A stretch of DNA of 17,604 nucleotides from an uncultured Oscillospiraceae bacterium (GCA_910584715.1 CAJUAN010000044.1:1-17604), one strand, 5' to 3'; counted from the stretch's first letter, positions 7,461-14,626 are shown. Notes: generated from the letters alone by a model not told the origin. A program made the numbers and translations.

Positions 7461-7495
7461 AATAAGCGCGGCTGTGCCGCGCTTATTTGTTTGCG
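7461..7495 (+). terminator. Intrinsic terminator after the surface-protein gene
   Basis: A perfect 12-bp stem, AATAAGCGCGGC at 7461-7472 paired with 7476-7487, with a three-base loop, followed by a T-rich stretch. It lies about 50 bases after the stop at 7412; the AT-rich bases between hold no gene. Confidence 0.85.
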
Positions 7496-7559
7496 GTTTT
7501 GCCGTGCGGTATAAAACGGGGCGGACGAAAGGGGCTTGTGCGCGTTATTATTTGAAATA

Positions 7560-7865
7560 GATTCTTCGCCGGCGCTTTGCACGTGATTATTTAAAAGATT
7601 CTTCGCTGACGCTCAGAATGACATATGGTGCGCAAGGCTTCGGGTAAAGCCCTCGGGCAGCATGACAATAAGGTGACCCCTCATCAGTCACTGCGTGACA
7701 GCTTCTCCCGAGGGAGAAGCCGAGATTCTTCGCGTTGCTCAGAATGACGGTGGGGGAAGGGAGAAGCCTCGCGTTGCTCAGAATGACGGTGAGGGTGGGG
7801 AGATTCTTCGCGTTGCTCAGAATGACATAGGGGGGGGTAGATTCTTCGGCAAGCCTCAGAATGAC
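7560..7865. repeat. Hairpin-repeat cluster 4 (modules C, A, B)
   Basis: C module at 7560-7606 overlapping an A module at 7597-7622 (inner stem GC/GC). B module at 7672-7721 with stem GTCAC/GTGAC. A modules at 7724-7748, 7802-7826 and 7840-7865, and a partial A ending at 7787. All face forward. The cluster fills the gap between the terminator at 7495 and the topoisomerase promoter at 7912. Bases 7496-7559 show nothing recognisable. Confidence 0.87.
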
Positions 7866-7911
7866 AGAGGGGGGCAGGATTTCGGGGGTAGAGATTTTTG
7901 CTTCCGCATGC

Positions 7912-7940
7912 TTTACTTTTTTGTTACAATATGGTAAAAT
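7912..7940 (+). promoter_or_regulatory. Promoter of the topoisomerase operon
   Basis: TTTACT at 7912-7917, 17 bases, TAAAAT at 7935-7940. Predicted start near 7947 gives a leader of about 74 bases. It has the same -35 and spacing as the promoter at 2831. Confidence 0.7.
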
Positions 7941-7952
7941 AATTTTGTACGC

Positions 7953-8014
7953 ATATAAAACTTAAGTTCGGCAAATGATTTGCGCGAATATAAAACGTAT
8001 CATTTGGCAAAGGA
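7953..8014 (+). repeat. Duplicated leader segment before the topoisomerase B gene
   Basis: ATATAAAAC followed by GGCAAATGAT (7953-7979) recurs as ATATAAAAC followed by GGCAAAGGAT (7988-8014), about 35 bases apart. The second copy supplies the AAAGGAT ribosome site. CAAATGAT (7972-7979) can also pair with ATCATTTG (7999-8006), leaving the ribosome site at the foot of the hairpin. Confidence 0.6.
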
Positions 8015-8020
8015 TAAAGT

Positions 8021-10105
8021 ATGGCAGAAAACAGCTATAGCGCAGACGATTTAAAAATTCTGGAAGGACTTGAAGCGGTTCGCCTGAGACCCGGTATGTA
8101 CATCGGTTCTACGGGCGTTAAAGGACTGCACCATATTCTTTGGGAAATAGTCGACAACTCCGTCGACGAGGCGGCGAACGGCTACGCCGACGAAATTACC
8201 GTTAAGCTTTGGCGCGACGGCTCCGCCTCGGTAGAGGACAACGGCAGGGGTATGCCCACCGACGTCAACACCAAGGCGAAGATGAGCGGCGTCGAGGTTA
8301 TATTCACAAAGCTTCACGCGGGCGGCAAGTTCGACACCGCGAATTACGCGTTTTCGGGCGGGCTTCACGGCGTGGGCGCGTCCGTTACGAACGCGCTTTC
8401 CAAGTGGCTTAAAGTAGAGGTTTACAACGACACCGTATATAAAATGAGCTTTTCCAGCCGTTACGACGACGAGCGGAAAAAGTGGCTTTGCGGCGTTGCC
8501 GACAGCCCGCTGGAAAACACGGGAGAGCCTTGCGAAAAGCGCGGAACATTCGTACGCTTTATGCCCGACAAGGAAGTTTTCGAGACGGTGGAGTGGAACT
8601 ACGACACGGTTTCGAAGCGGCTTAAAGAGCTGGCTTTCCTAAATAAGGGGCTTAAAATAAATTTGATTGACGAGCGCGAGCTTTACACCGAGGTCGAGGC
8701 GGAGGGCGATATGGACGACGACGCACCGCGGTACGAGCGTGTGCTTCTTCCCCCGCGCGAGCCGGTAAGCTACAAATTCGACGGCGGGCTTATAGACTTC
8801 GTTAAATATCTCAACGGCGACAGAACGCCGCTTTACGCCGAGCCGCAGTACTGCGCCGCCGTAAAGGACATCAAGCTTAAAAACGCGCCCGCGGGCAAAA
8901 TTAAGATAGAGTTTGCAATCTGCCACACCAAGGACGATACGGAAAGCCTGTTTTCGTTCGTAAACAATATTTCCACGGTGGAGGGCGGCTATCACGAGAC
9001 GGGCTTCCACAACGGGCTTTTAAAGGTTATAAACGATTACGCAAAGAGCAACGGATTTTTGAAATCCAAGGAGCCGCCGTTCATTGCCGACGACATAAAG
9101 GAGGGGCTTACCGCAGTCCTCACCGTCAAGATGACGGGCGTGGAGTTCGAGGGGCAGACCAAGACCAAGCTGGGCAACCCCGAAGTAAAAGCCCCCGTAG
9201 AGCAGGCTGTCGTGGAGGGGCTTGGCGAGCTTGTGGCGGATAAAGCCAACAAGGCGGTTTTCGACGAAATTGCGAAGAAAGCCAAATTCGCCGCCGACGA
9301 CAGAATAAAGCACCGCGCCGAGAGGGACGTTGCAAAGGCTACCTCGGAAAACGACGGATTGAATTTGATAGGCAAGCTTGCGGCGTGCTCGGGTAAAAAT
9401 CCCGACATGAACGAGCTGTTTATAGTAGAGGGCGACAGCGCGGGCGGCACGGCTAAACAGGCGCGCGTAAGACAGTATCAGTCCATTCTTCCCCTGCGCG
9501 GCAAGCCCATGAACGTGCAGAAAAAGACGGCTTTGCAGGCTTTGCAGAACGAGGAGTTAAAGACGCTTATTTCGGCGATTGGCGCGGGGTTCAACCGCTC
9601 CTTCGACGTTGAAAAGACGAGATACAAGAAGGTTATAATCCTGTCTGATGCGGACCAGGACGGCATGCACATACGCTGCATACTGCTTACCTTCTTTTTC
9701 AAATATATGCGCGACCTGGTAAACGCGGGCTACGTTTATATAGGTATGCCGCCGCTGTACAAGGTGTATAAGCGCGATATTGTAGAGTACGCTTACGACG
9801 ACAAAGAGCTGGATGAAAAAATTAAAAAGGTCGGCAAGGGGTATCAGATACAGCGCTACAAGGGACTGGGAGAAATGTCCGCAGACCAGCTTTGGGAAAC
9901 GACTATGGACCCCAACTCGCGCAATCTTACGCAGGTGACCATAGAGGACGCGGCGCAGGCAGCCGACGTTATAGATATGCTTATGGGCGACAAGGTTGAA
10001 GGCAGAAGGGAATTTTTAAACGACAACGCAAACTTCAACAAAGTCGACGGACTTATAGAGCGCGTCCGCTTCAAACCCGAAAACGACAACGCGGGAGAGT
10101 ATTGA
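8021..10105 (+). CDS. parE: Type IIA DNA topoisomerase subunit B (ParE/GyrB family, probably topoisomerase IV)
   Basis: The 694-residue ATPase subunit, which with the A subunit passes one DNA duplex through another. The GHKL ATPase motifs are EIVDNSVDEA (42-51, general base Glu42 and Mg-binding Asn46), DNGRGMP (73-79) and HAGGKFDTANYAFSGGLHGVGAS (99-121); QTK is at 379-381. The TOPRIM domain has VEGDSAGG (catalytic Glu470) and DADQDG (Asp543, Asp545). LPLRGKPMNVQKK (490-502) and RYKGLGEMS (612-620) are family signatures. The length is within the usual range and there is no large insertion. AAAGGAT 6 bases upstream fixes the start. One base separates its stop from the A subunit gene. B subunits alone do not separate GyrB from ParE; the ParE call rests on the partner lacking a GyrA box. 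A divergent gyrase remains possible. Confidence 0.93.
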   Translation: MAENSYSADDLKILEGLEAVRLRPGMYIGSTGVKGLHHILWEIVDNSVDEAANGYADEITVKLWRDGSASVEDNGRGMPTDVNTKAKMSGVEVIFTKLHAGGKFDTANYAFSGGLHGVGASVTNALSKWLKVEVYNDTVYKMSFSSRYDDERKKWLCGVADSPLENTGEPCEKRGTFVRFMPDKEVFETVEWNYDTVSKRLKELAFLNKGLKINLIDERELYTEVEAEGDMDDDAPRYERVLLPPREPVSYKFDGGLIDFVKYLNGDRTPLYAEPQYCAAVKDIKLKNAPAGKIKIEFAICHTKDDTESLFSFVNNISTVEGGYHETGFHNGLLKVINDYAKSNGFLKSKEPPFIADDIKEGLTAVLTVKMTGVEFEGQTKTKLGNPEVKAPVEQAVVEGLGELVADKANKAVFDEIAKKAKFAADDRIKHRAERDVAKATSENDGLNLIGKLAACSGKNPDMNELFIVEGDSAGGTAKQARVRQYQSILPLRGKPMNVQKKTALQALQNEELKTLISAIGAGFNRSFDVEKTRYKKVIILSDADQDGMHIRCILLTFFFKYMRDLVNAGYVYIGMPPLYKVYKRDIVEYAYDDKELDEKIKKVGKGYQIQRYKGLGEMSADQLWETTMDPNSRNLTQVTIEDAAQAADVIDMLMGDKVEGRREFLNDNANFNKVDGLIERVRFKPENDNAGEY

Positions 10106-10106
10106 T

Positions 10107-12605
10107 ATGGCAAGGAAGAAAGACAACGGAAGCGTTCAGACTACGATACCCACCGGAAACACCTACGTCACGCCCATTGAGGAAGTGATGCCGCAGTCCA
10201 TGCTCCCCTATGCGGAGTACGTAATTATGGACAGGGCGCTTCCGCGCGTGGAGGACGGGCTTAAACCCGTGCAGAGACGCATACTGTACACCATGCTGGA
10301 AATGGGGCTTCTGCCCGACAAGCCGCATAAAAAATCCGCAAGGATTGTCGGCGACTGCATGGGTAAATACCACCCGCACGGCGACAGCTCGGTTTACGAC
10401 GCGATGGTGCGTATGGCGCAGGACTTCAACATGCGCATGACGCTTATAAACGGACACGGCAACTTCGGCTCCGTCGACGGCGACCCCGCCGCGGCTATGA
10501 GATACACCGAGGCAAGGTTAGAGCCGCTCGCATTGGAGCTGTTACGCGATTTGGATAAGGAGACCGTTCCTTTTTCCTTCAACTTCGACGATTCGCTGTT
10601 GGAGCCGGACCTGCTTCCCGGCAGGTTCCCCAACCTGCTTGTTAACGGCGCGAACGGAATAGCCGTCGGGCTTGCGACCAACATACCGACGCACAATCTG
10701 GGCGAAGTAATAGACGGCTGCTGCGCGTATATCGACAACCCGAGGATTTCATTAAACGATATGATGAAGATAATCCCGGGGCCCGACTTTTCTACGGGCG
10801 GCTTCATTATCGCTAACGAATTAAAACAGGCTTACGAGACGGGCAGGGGCAAGATAACCCTGCGCGCGCGCTACACGGTGGAGCAGGGCGATTACGGCAA
10901 AAAGATGATTGTCATAACCGAGCTGCCCTATCAGACCAACAAAGCCGAGCTTTTAAGAAAAATAATGCTTTTAAGGGAGGACAAAAAGGAGCAGCTTGGC
11001 GGAATTGCCGACATAGTTGACGAGTCCGACCGTACGGGCATGCGCGCCGTTATTTATTGCAAGAAGGAAGCGGACGTTCAGTCCATTATAAAGCTTTTAT
11101 TGAAGTATACCGATCTGGAATGTACCTTCGGCATAAACATGGTTGCGATTGCGGGCGGAAAGCCCAAGCAGTTGGGACTTCTGGACATAATAAGATATTA
11201 CACGCAGTATCAGCGTCAGATAGTTCTGCGCCGTACCCGCTTCGAGCTTAAAGAAGCGCTTGCACGGTGTCACATTCTCGAAGGGCTGATTATAGGCGTG
11301 CACAACGTCGACGAGGTTGTAAAAATAATCAAGACGGCGGAGTCCACCCCCGACGCGCGCAGAAAGCTTATGGAAAGGTTCGCCCTGTCGGAGCGGCAGG
11401 CGCAAGCCATTCTCGATTTAAGGCTGGCAAGGCTTGCCAAGCTTGAGGTCAAGAAACTTGAAAACGAGCTTGCCGCGCTTAAATTGCGCATAGAGGAGCT
11501 GCGTTCCGTAATAGACAGCAAGGAAAAGCAGTGGAACATAGTCAAGACCGAAATGCGCGAGATAAAGCGCAGATACAAGAGCGAGAGAAAGACGCGCATA
11601 GTGGGCGCGGCGGATAAAATTGCGGTCAAGGGCGCGGAAGTAAAGCGCGACGTTACGGATTGGGCGGCGTGCATAACCGCCGTCAACACCGTAAAATTCG
11701 TCGACAGGGACGAGTTTATGTTTGCGGCGAAGCGCAAGCTTGCGGCTTCCGCGGCGGTACAGCACCTGCACAGGCAGGTCGTATTCTGCAAGCAGGAGGA
11801 CGTGATATTCGCTTTCACAAACCTCGGCAACTGCGTGAAGCTTAGCGTAATGTATGCGGAGCTTTCCGAATTCAAGTCCTGGGGAAGCAAGCTTGAAACG
11901 CTTGCCGAGGGCGTGGAAAAGGGAGAGTACCCCGTAAAGCTTTTCGTCTGTCCCAAGGACGGCGTGCCCGAGGGCGAGCTGTTGTTTTTCACCAAGCAGG
12001 GCGCCGTCAAACGCACGGACTGGTCGGAATACGTTCAGGGCAAGCAGGTCTTCCAGGCTATCAAGCTTAAACCCGAGGACGAGCTTCTCACCGTGGAAAA
12101 ATACGACGCGGACGAATATTCCACAATGCTTTTCGTCACGCGCGGCGGGCTGTGCTTAAACGCGGATAAGGAAGGCGTACCCGTTCAGGGCAGAATTGCC
12201 GGCGGCGTAAAAGGAATAGCGTTAGGCGGCGGCGACGAGGTTATATTCGCCACACAGCACACGGGCGAAGGGGAAATTATAATAGTGACGACGTTGGGCG
12301 GATTCAAGCGCGTTGTGTCGTCGACCATAGACCCCATAGGCAGGGCTTGCAAGGGCGTAATGATTGCCGATATACGCGGCAAGGGCGAAATACTGTTTGC
12401 TGATTACGTTACGGTTCCCTATTCGCTTGCGGTCGTAAGCGAGGACAAGACCGTCGTTCAGGTAAATACCGAGGAACTGCCCATAGAAACGCGCGTTTTC
12501 CGCGGCAAACCTCTTAAAAAGGACGGCATTGGTACGGTAAAGGCTGTCTATGCGCTTAAACACCGCTCGGAATACCCCGACGGCAGACAACAGATAAAGT
12601 TTTAA
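10107..12605 (+). CDS. parC: Type IIA DNA topoisomerase subunit A (ParC/GyrA family, no GyrA box)
   Basis: The 832-residue DNA breakage-reunion subunit. The winged-helix domain has KYHPHGDSSVYDA (87-99), where Ser94 and Asp98 match the quinolone-contact residues Ser83 and Asp87 of E. coli GyrA, both in the sensitive state. The catalytic pair is Arg132-Tyr133 in AAAMRYTEARL, and Ile185 is the DNA-intercalating isoleucine. A tower and coiled-coil gate follow (about 360-495). The C-terminal third (about 500-832) has pinwheel-blade motifs such as VIFAFTNLGNCVKL and IIIVTTLGGFKRVV. The gyrase box QRRGGKG, which is needed for wrapping DNA and supercoiling, is absent; the expected spot (about 530-556) reads FVDRDEFMFAAKRKLAASAA. 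A decatenating topoisomerase IV is therefore favoured. GGGAGAG about 8 bases upstream supports the start. Confidence 0.93.
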   Translation: MARKKDNGSVQTTIPTGNTYVTPIEEVMPQSMLPYAEYVIMDRALPRVEDGLKPVQRRILYTMLEMGLLPDKPHKKSARIVGDCMGKYHPHGDSSVYDAMVRMAQDFNMRMTLINGHGNFGSVDGDPAAAMRYTEARLEPLALELLRDLDKETVPFSFNFDDSLLEPDLLPGRFPNLLVNGANGIAVGLATNIPTHNLGEVIDGCCAYIDNPRISLNDMMKIIPGPDFSTGGFIIANELKQAYETGRGKITLRARYTVEQGDYGKKMIVITELPYQTNKAELLRKIMLLREDKKEQLGGIADIVDESDRTGMRAVIYCKKEADVQSIIKLLLKYTDLECTFGINMVAIAGGKPKQLGLLDIIRYYTQYQRQIVLRRTRFELKEALARCHILEGLIIGVHNVDEVVKIIKTAESTPDARRKLMERFALSERQAQAILDLRLARLAKLEVKKLENELAALKLRIEELRSVIDSKEKQWNIVKTEMREIKRRYKSERKTRIVGAADKIAVKGAEVKRDVTDWAACITAVNTVKFVDRDEFMFAAKRKLAASAAVQHLHRQVVFCKQEDVIFAFTNLGNCVKLSVMYAELSEFKSWGSKLETLAEGVEKGEYPVKLFVCPKDGVPEGELLFFTKQGAVKRTDWSEYVQGKQVFQAIKLKPEDELLTVEKYDADEYSTMLFVTRGGLCLNADKEGVPVQGRIAGGVKGIALGGGDEVIFATQHTGEGEIIIVTTLGGFKRVVSSTIDPIGRACKGVMIADIRGKGEILFADYVTVPYSLAVVSEDKTVVQVNTEELPIETRVFRGKPLKKDGIGTVKAVYALKHRSEYPDGRQQIKF

Positions 12606-12621
12606 TCCGACCGGATTGTAG

Positions 12622-13006
12622 GATTGCCCGCTGCGTTTTGCACATGATAATAGGAGAGATTCTTCACTTCGTTCAGAATGACAATAAGACTGCGTTCGGA
12701 ATGACAAAATATGTCATGCTGGGTGAAACGAAGGATCTTGAAAGGCTTCTCCCTTGGGAGAAGCTCCGCGTAGCGGTGATGAGGGGTTTTGACGAATTTG
12801 CCCCTCATCCGTCTTGACCTTGCGGTCAATCCACCTTCCCCCAAAAGGGGGGAAGGCTGACAGATTCTTCACTACGTTCAGAATGACAATAAGACTGCGT
12901 TTGGAATGACAATGAAGTGTGCAAAGTATCGCTTCGCTCGCGCAGAATGACAGGAGACTGCGTTTGGAATGACAAAATATGTCATCCTGAGCGTTAGCGA
13001 AGGATC
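12622..13006. repeat. Hairpin-repeat cluster 5 (modules C, A, B in both orientations)
   Basis: C module at 12622-12667 overlapping an A module at 12658-12682 (inner stem AC/GT). A reversed, imperfect A module lies at 12713-12737. A reversed B module at 12744-12786 has stem CCGC/GCGG, and a forward B module at 12801-12857 has stem TTGACC/GGTCAA. Then come an A module at 12863-12887, a degenerate A at about 12925-12951 and a reversed A at 12981-13006 (outer stem ATCCT/AGGAT). The fragment GACTGCGTTYGGAATGAC occurs three times. The cluster lies between the end of the topoisomerase operon and the promoter of the DUF1858 gene. A weak AATCCG/CGGATT stem without a T-run follows the stop at 12605. 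No gene is supported here. Confidence 0.87.
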
Positions 13007-13051
13007 TGAAAAGATTGCCCGTTGCATTCGGAATGACGGTGAGGGCGGCAA

Positions 13052-13080
13052 GTTACTTAAAAATAAACAAATTGTACAAT
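13052..13080 (+). promoter_or_regulatory. Candidate promoter of the DUF1858 gene
   Basis: GTTACT at 13052-13057, 17 bases, TACAAT at 13075-13080. The -35 is poor. The predicted start near 13087 leaves the AAAGGAG at 13089 intact. Confidence 0.4.
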
Positions 13081-13102
13081 ACTTATATAAAGGAGATATT
13101 TT

Positions 13103-13300
13103 ATGGCTAAGATAACCAAAGATACGCTTATAATGGACTGTCTTAAAATCAACCCGAACAGCGCGGAAATTTTGCAGGCTGTCGGCATGCATTGCCTCGG
13201 CTGCGCCATGGCGCACGGCGAGACGATTGAGCAGGCGGTTTTCGTCCACGGGAACGATTTGGACGCTCTCTTGAAAAAGCTTAACGAAGGCGTGGAATAA
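13103..13300 (+). CDS. DUF1858 / hybrid-cluster-protein-associated redox disulfide domain protein
   Basis: A 65-residue cytoplasmic protein consisting only of a DUF1858 domain. The hallmark is GMHCLGCAMAHGETIEQA, with the CxxC pair Cys31 and Cys34; the end HGNDLDALLKKLNE also fits the family. Such domains occur alone or at the N-terminus of ScdA/RIC-type iron-sulfur repair proteins and in anaerobes are linked with hybrid cluster proteins; a redox or metal-binding role is inferred from that. No hybrid cluster gene is next to it here. AAAGGAG 7 bases upstream of the ATG is a strong ribosome site. It has its own candidate promoter and a strong terminator, so it is probably transcribed alone. Confidence 0.9.
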   Translation: MAKITKDTLIMDCLKINPNSAEILQAVGMHCLGCAMAHGETIEQAVFVHGNDLDALLKKLNEGVE

Positions 13301-13308
13301 AAATTTTC

Positions 13309-13350
13309 ATATCCGCCGACGTGGTAAACGTCGGCGGATATTTCCATTTC
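13309..13350 (+). terminator. Intrinsic terminator after the DUF1858 gene
   Basis: A perfect 14-bp stem (13309-13322 with 13328-13341) and a five-base loop, followed by a short T-rich stretch. The T-run is modest but the stem is very stable. Confidence 0.75.
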
Positions 13351-13366
13351 TGGAAAAATCTTTGCA

Positions 13367-13396
13367 TTGCGGAGCCGGCACGGGATTTGATATAAT
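13367..13396 (+). promoter_or_regulatory. Extended -10 promoter of the NlpC/P60 gene
   Basis: TTGCGG at 13367-13372, 18 bases, then TATAAT at 13391-13396 with TG one base upstream. The -10 context TTTGATATAATTC is identical to that of the promoter at 2854. The predicted start near 13403 keeps the AAAGGAG at 13405. Confidence 0.75.
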
Positions 13397-13417
13397 TCAA
13401 CTGTAAAGGAGAATTAT

Positions 13418-14272
13418 ATGAAATTTAAAAATTTAGCGGCTTTTGCCGTATCAATAGCGGCTGTCGCAACAATGAGCGGCTGTGCCGCGGCTTCCGAAAA
13501 GGAAGATATAATGCAGGATAACAACATCACGGAGAGCCTTCCGCCCGAGCAACTTCCGCCCGTAACGGAGCTTCCGCCCGAGCAGGTTCCGCCCGAGGAG
13601 GAGGCGCCTTCCGCCCCCGTTGTAAAGCCGGAGGTCAAGACGGCGGCGTATATTTCCGTAACGGCGGACGGGGTGAATTTGCGCACGGGCGCCGGAACGA
13701 ATTACACGGTAGTCGGCTCGGCGGAGAAAAATACGCTTTACTCGCTTCTGGGCGAGGAAAACGGCTGGTACATGACCAAATATAAAGATAAGACGGTCTA
13801 TCTCTCCAAAAAGTACTGCGTAACGGTCGATCTGCCGTCAAGCGGCAACAAAACGGTGGAGGCGGTCATTGCGGAGGGCAGTAAGTTCCTCGGCGTTCCG
13901 TACGTGTACGGCGCGACGCGTCTGCACGACGGTAAGGGCAATATGCTTAAAGGCTTTACCACCGCGAAGTTCGATTGCTCGTCGCTTATGCAGTACATCT
14001 TTTACAAGGGTGCGGGGCAGCTTCTGGACGTGACTACGCGCACGCAGGTTGTTCAGGGCGCGACGGTTAAAAAATCCGACTTGCGGCGCGGGGATTTGAT
14101 GTTCTTCACCAACGCTACGAGAAAGGATAAGGTCGGAATCGAGCGCATAGGACACGTCGCCCTGTATCTGGGCGGAAATTACATTCTGCACACCGCCTCG
14201 GACTATGCCAAGATAGAGCAGATTTCGCAGACAAGGTGGGGGTACTACATACAGTCGCAGAGGATTATCTGA
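13418..14272 (+). CDS. SH3-domain NlpC/P60 peptidoglycan endopeptidase, probable lipoprotein
   Basis: 284 residues. A signal peptide ends in TMSGC (18-22), making Cys22 a likely lipidation site, although Met at -3 is unusual for a lipobox. A Pro/Glu-rich linker (40-65) contains two near copies of ELPPEQ-type units. An SH3_3 domain follows (about 77-135; GVNLRTGAGTNYTVVG is the signature). The C-terminal NlpC/P60 (C40) domain has GVPYVYGAT (159-167), the nucleophile in FDCSS (Cys187), the general base in GHVALYLG (His246) and His258 as likely third residue. These enzymes cleave stem peptides of peptidoglycan outside the membrane. An insert of about 17 residues lies between the YGAT motif and the catalytic Cys. 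AAAGGAG lies 6 bases before the ATG. It is transcribed alone and converges on the minus-strand gene at 14380. Confidence 0.92.
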   Translation: MKFKNLAAFAVSIAAVATMSGCAAASEKEDIMQDNNITESLPPEQLPPVTELPPEQVPPEEEAPSAPVVKPEVKTAAYISVTADGVNLRTGAGTNYTVVGSAEKNTLYSLLGEENGWYMTKYKDKTVYLSKKYCVTVDLPSSGNKTVEAVIAEGSKFLGVPYVYGATRLHDGKGNMLKGFTTAKFDCSSLMQYIFYKGAGQLLDVTTRTQVVQGATVKKSDLRRGDLMFFTNATRKDKVGIERIGHVALYLGGNYILHTASDYAKIEQISQTRWGYYIQSQRII

Positions 14273-14280
14273 ATTGCCTG

Positions 14281-14335
14281 AAAAGACAAATAAAACGGCA
14301 TTAATTACGGCAAGTAAAAAGACAAATAAAACGGC
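14281..14335. repeat. 19-base direct repeat near the terminator
   Basis: AAAAGACAAATAAAACGGC occurs at 14281-14299 and again, identical, at 14317-14335. The second copy runs into the left arm of the terminator hairpin. Read on the minus strand it is the T-rich tail, so the terminator tail has been duplicated. Confidence 0.8.
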
Positions 14336-14359
14336 GCGCCGCGTTCCGCGGCGCGCCGT
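14317..14359 (-). terminator. Intrinsic terminator for the minus-strand genes (possibly bidirectional)
   Basis: A perfect 13-bp, very GC-rich stem (14331-14343 with 14347-14359) and a three-base loop. Read on the minus strand it is followed by TTTATTTGTCTTTT. On the plus strand the tail is AAATATTC, so termination of the plus-strand gene would be weaker. Confidence 0.82.
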
Positions 14360-14379
14360 AAATATTCGGCGTTAAAAAA

Positions 14380-14619
14380 TCAATTGTCGTTTTTGTCGAC
14401 CTTCCCAGTTATAAAGTCGCCCTGCGGCGGGGGAGGGTTTTTCTTTCTTTCCTGCTTTTCCTGCAACATTTTAAAGGTTACCATAAGCGCCGCGCAGACG
14501 GCTACGCCCAAAACGGCTACAAGTCCCCACTGCCAGCCGAGGTAGACGAATATGAAAATCGCCGCCGCGGCAATAAGCACCGCCAGTATGCAGAAAATTA
14601 TCCTAAGCGTTCTATACAT
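14380..14619 (-). CDS. Small two-TM membrane protein of unknown function
   Basis: 79 residues when started at the ATG at 14619. Two hydrophobic helices (about 6-27 and 31-49) are joined by a short GWQWG turn, followed by a charged tail QEKQERKKNPPPPQGDF with a run of four prolines. Both ends are predicted on the same side, probably cytoplasmic. A TTG at 14655 would add twelve residues but overlaps the -35 of the best promoter and has no ribosome site. The ATG also lacks a Shine-Dalgarno and lies 7 bases after the -10, which suggests a leaderless mRNA. It ends 20 bases before a strong terminator. The family is not recognised. It follows the acyltransferase gene on the same strand but has its own promoter. 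Confidence 0.65.
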   Translation of the reverse strand: MYRTLRIIFCILAVLIAAAAIFIFVYLGWQWGLVAVLGVAVCAALMVTFKMLQEKQERKKNPPPPQGDFITGKVDKNDN

Positions 14620-14626
14620 ATTATAT

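Noticed and set aside
7695..7937. 80-codon frame with repeated RVAQND units
   Set aside because: It is a translation of tandem A modules and runs through the promoter of the topoisomerase operon.
7912..8020. Riboswitch or T-box in the topoisomerase leader
   Set aside because: The leader is only about 74 bases and shows a simple duplication and one small hairpin, with no known riboswitch core.
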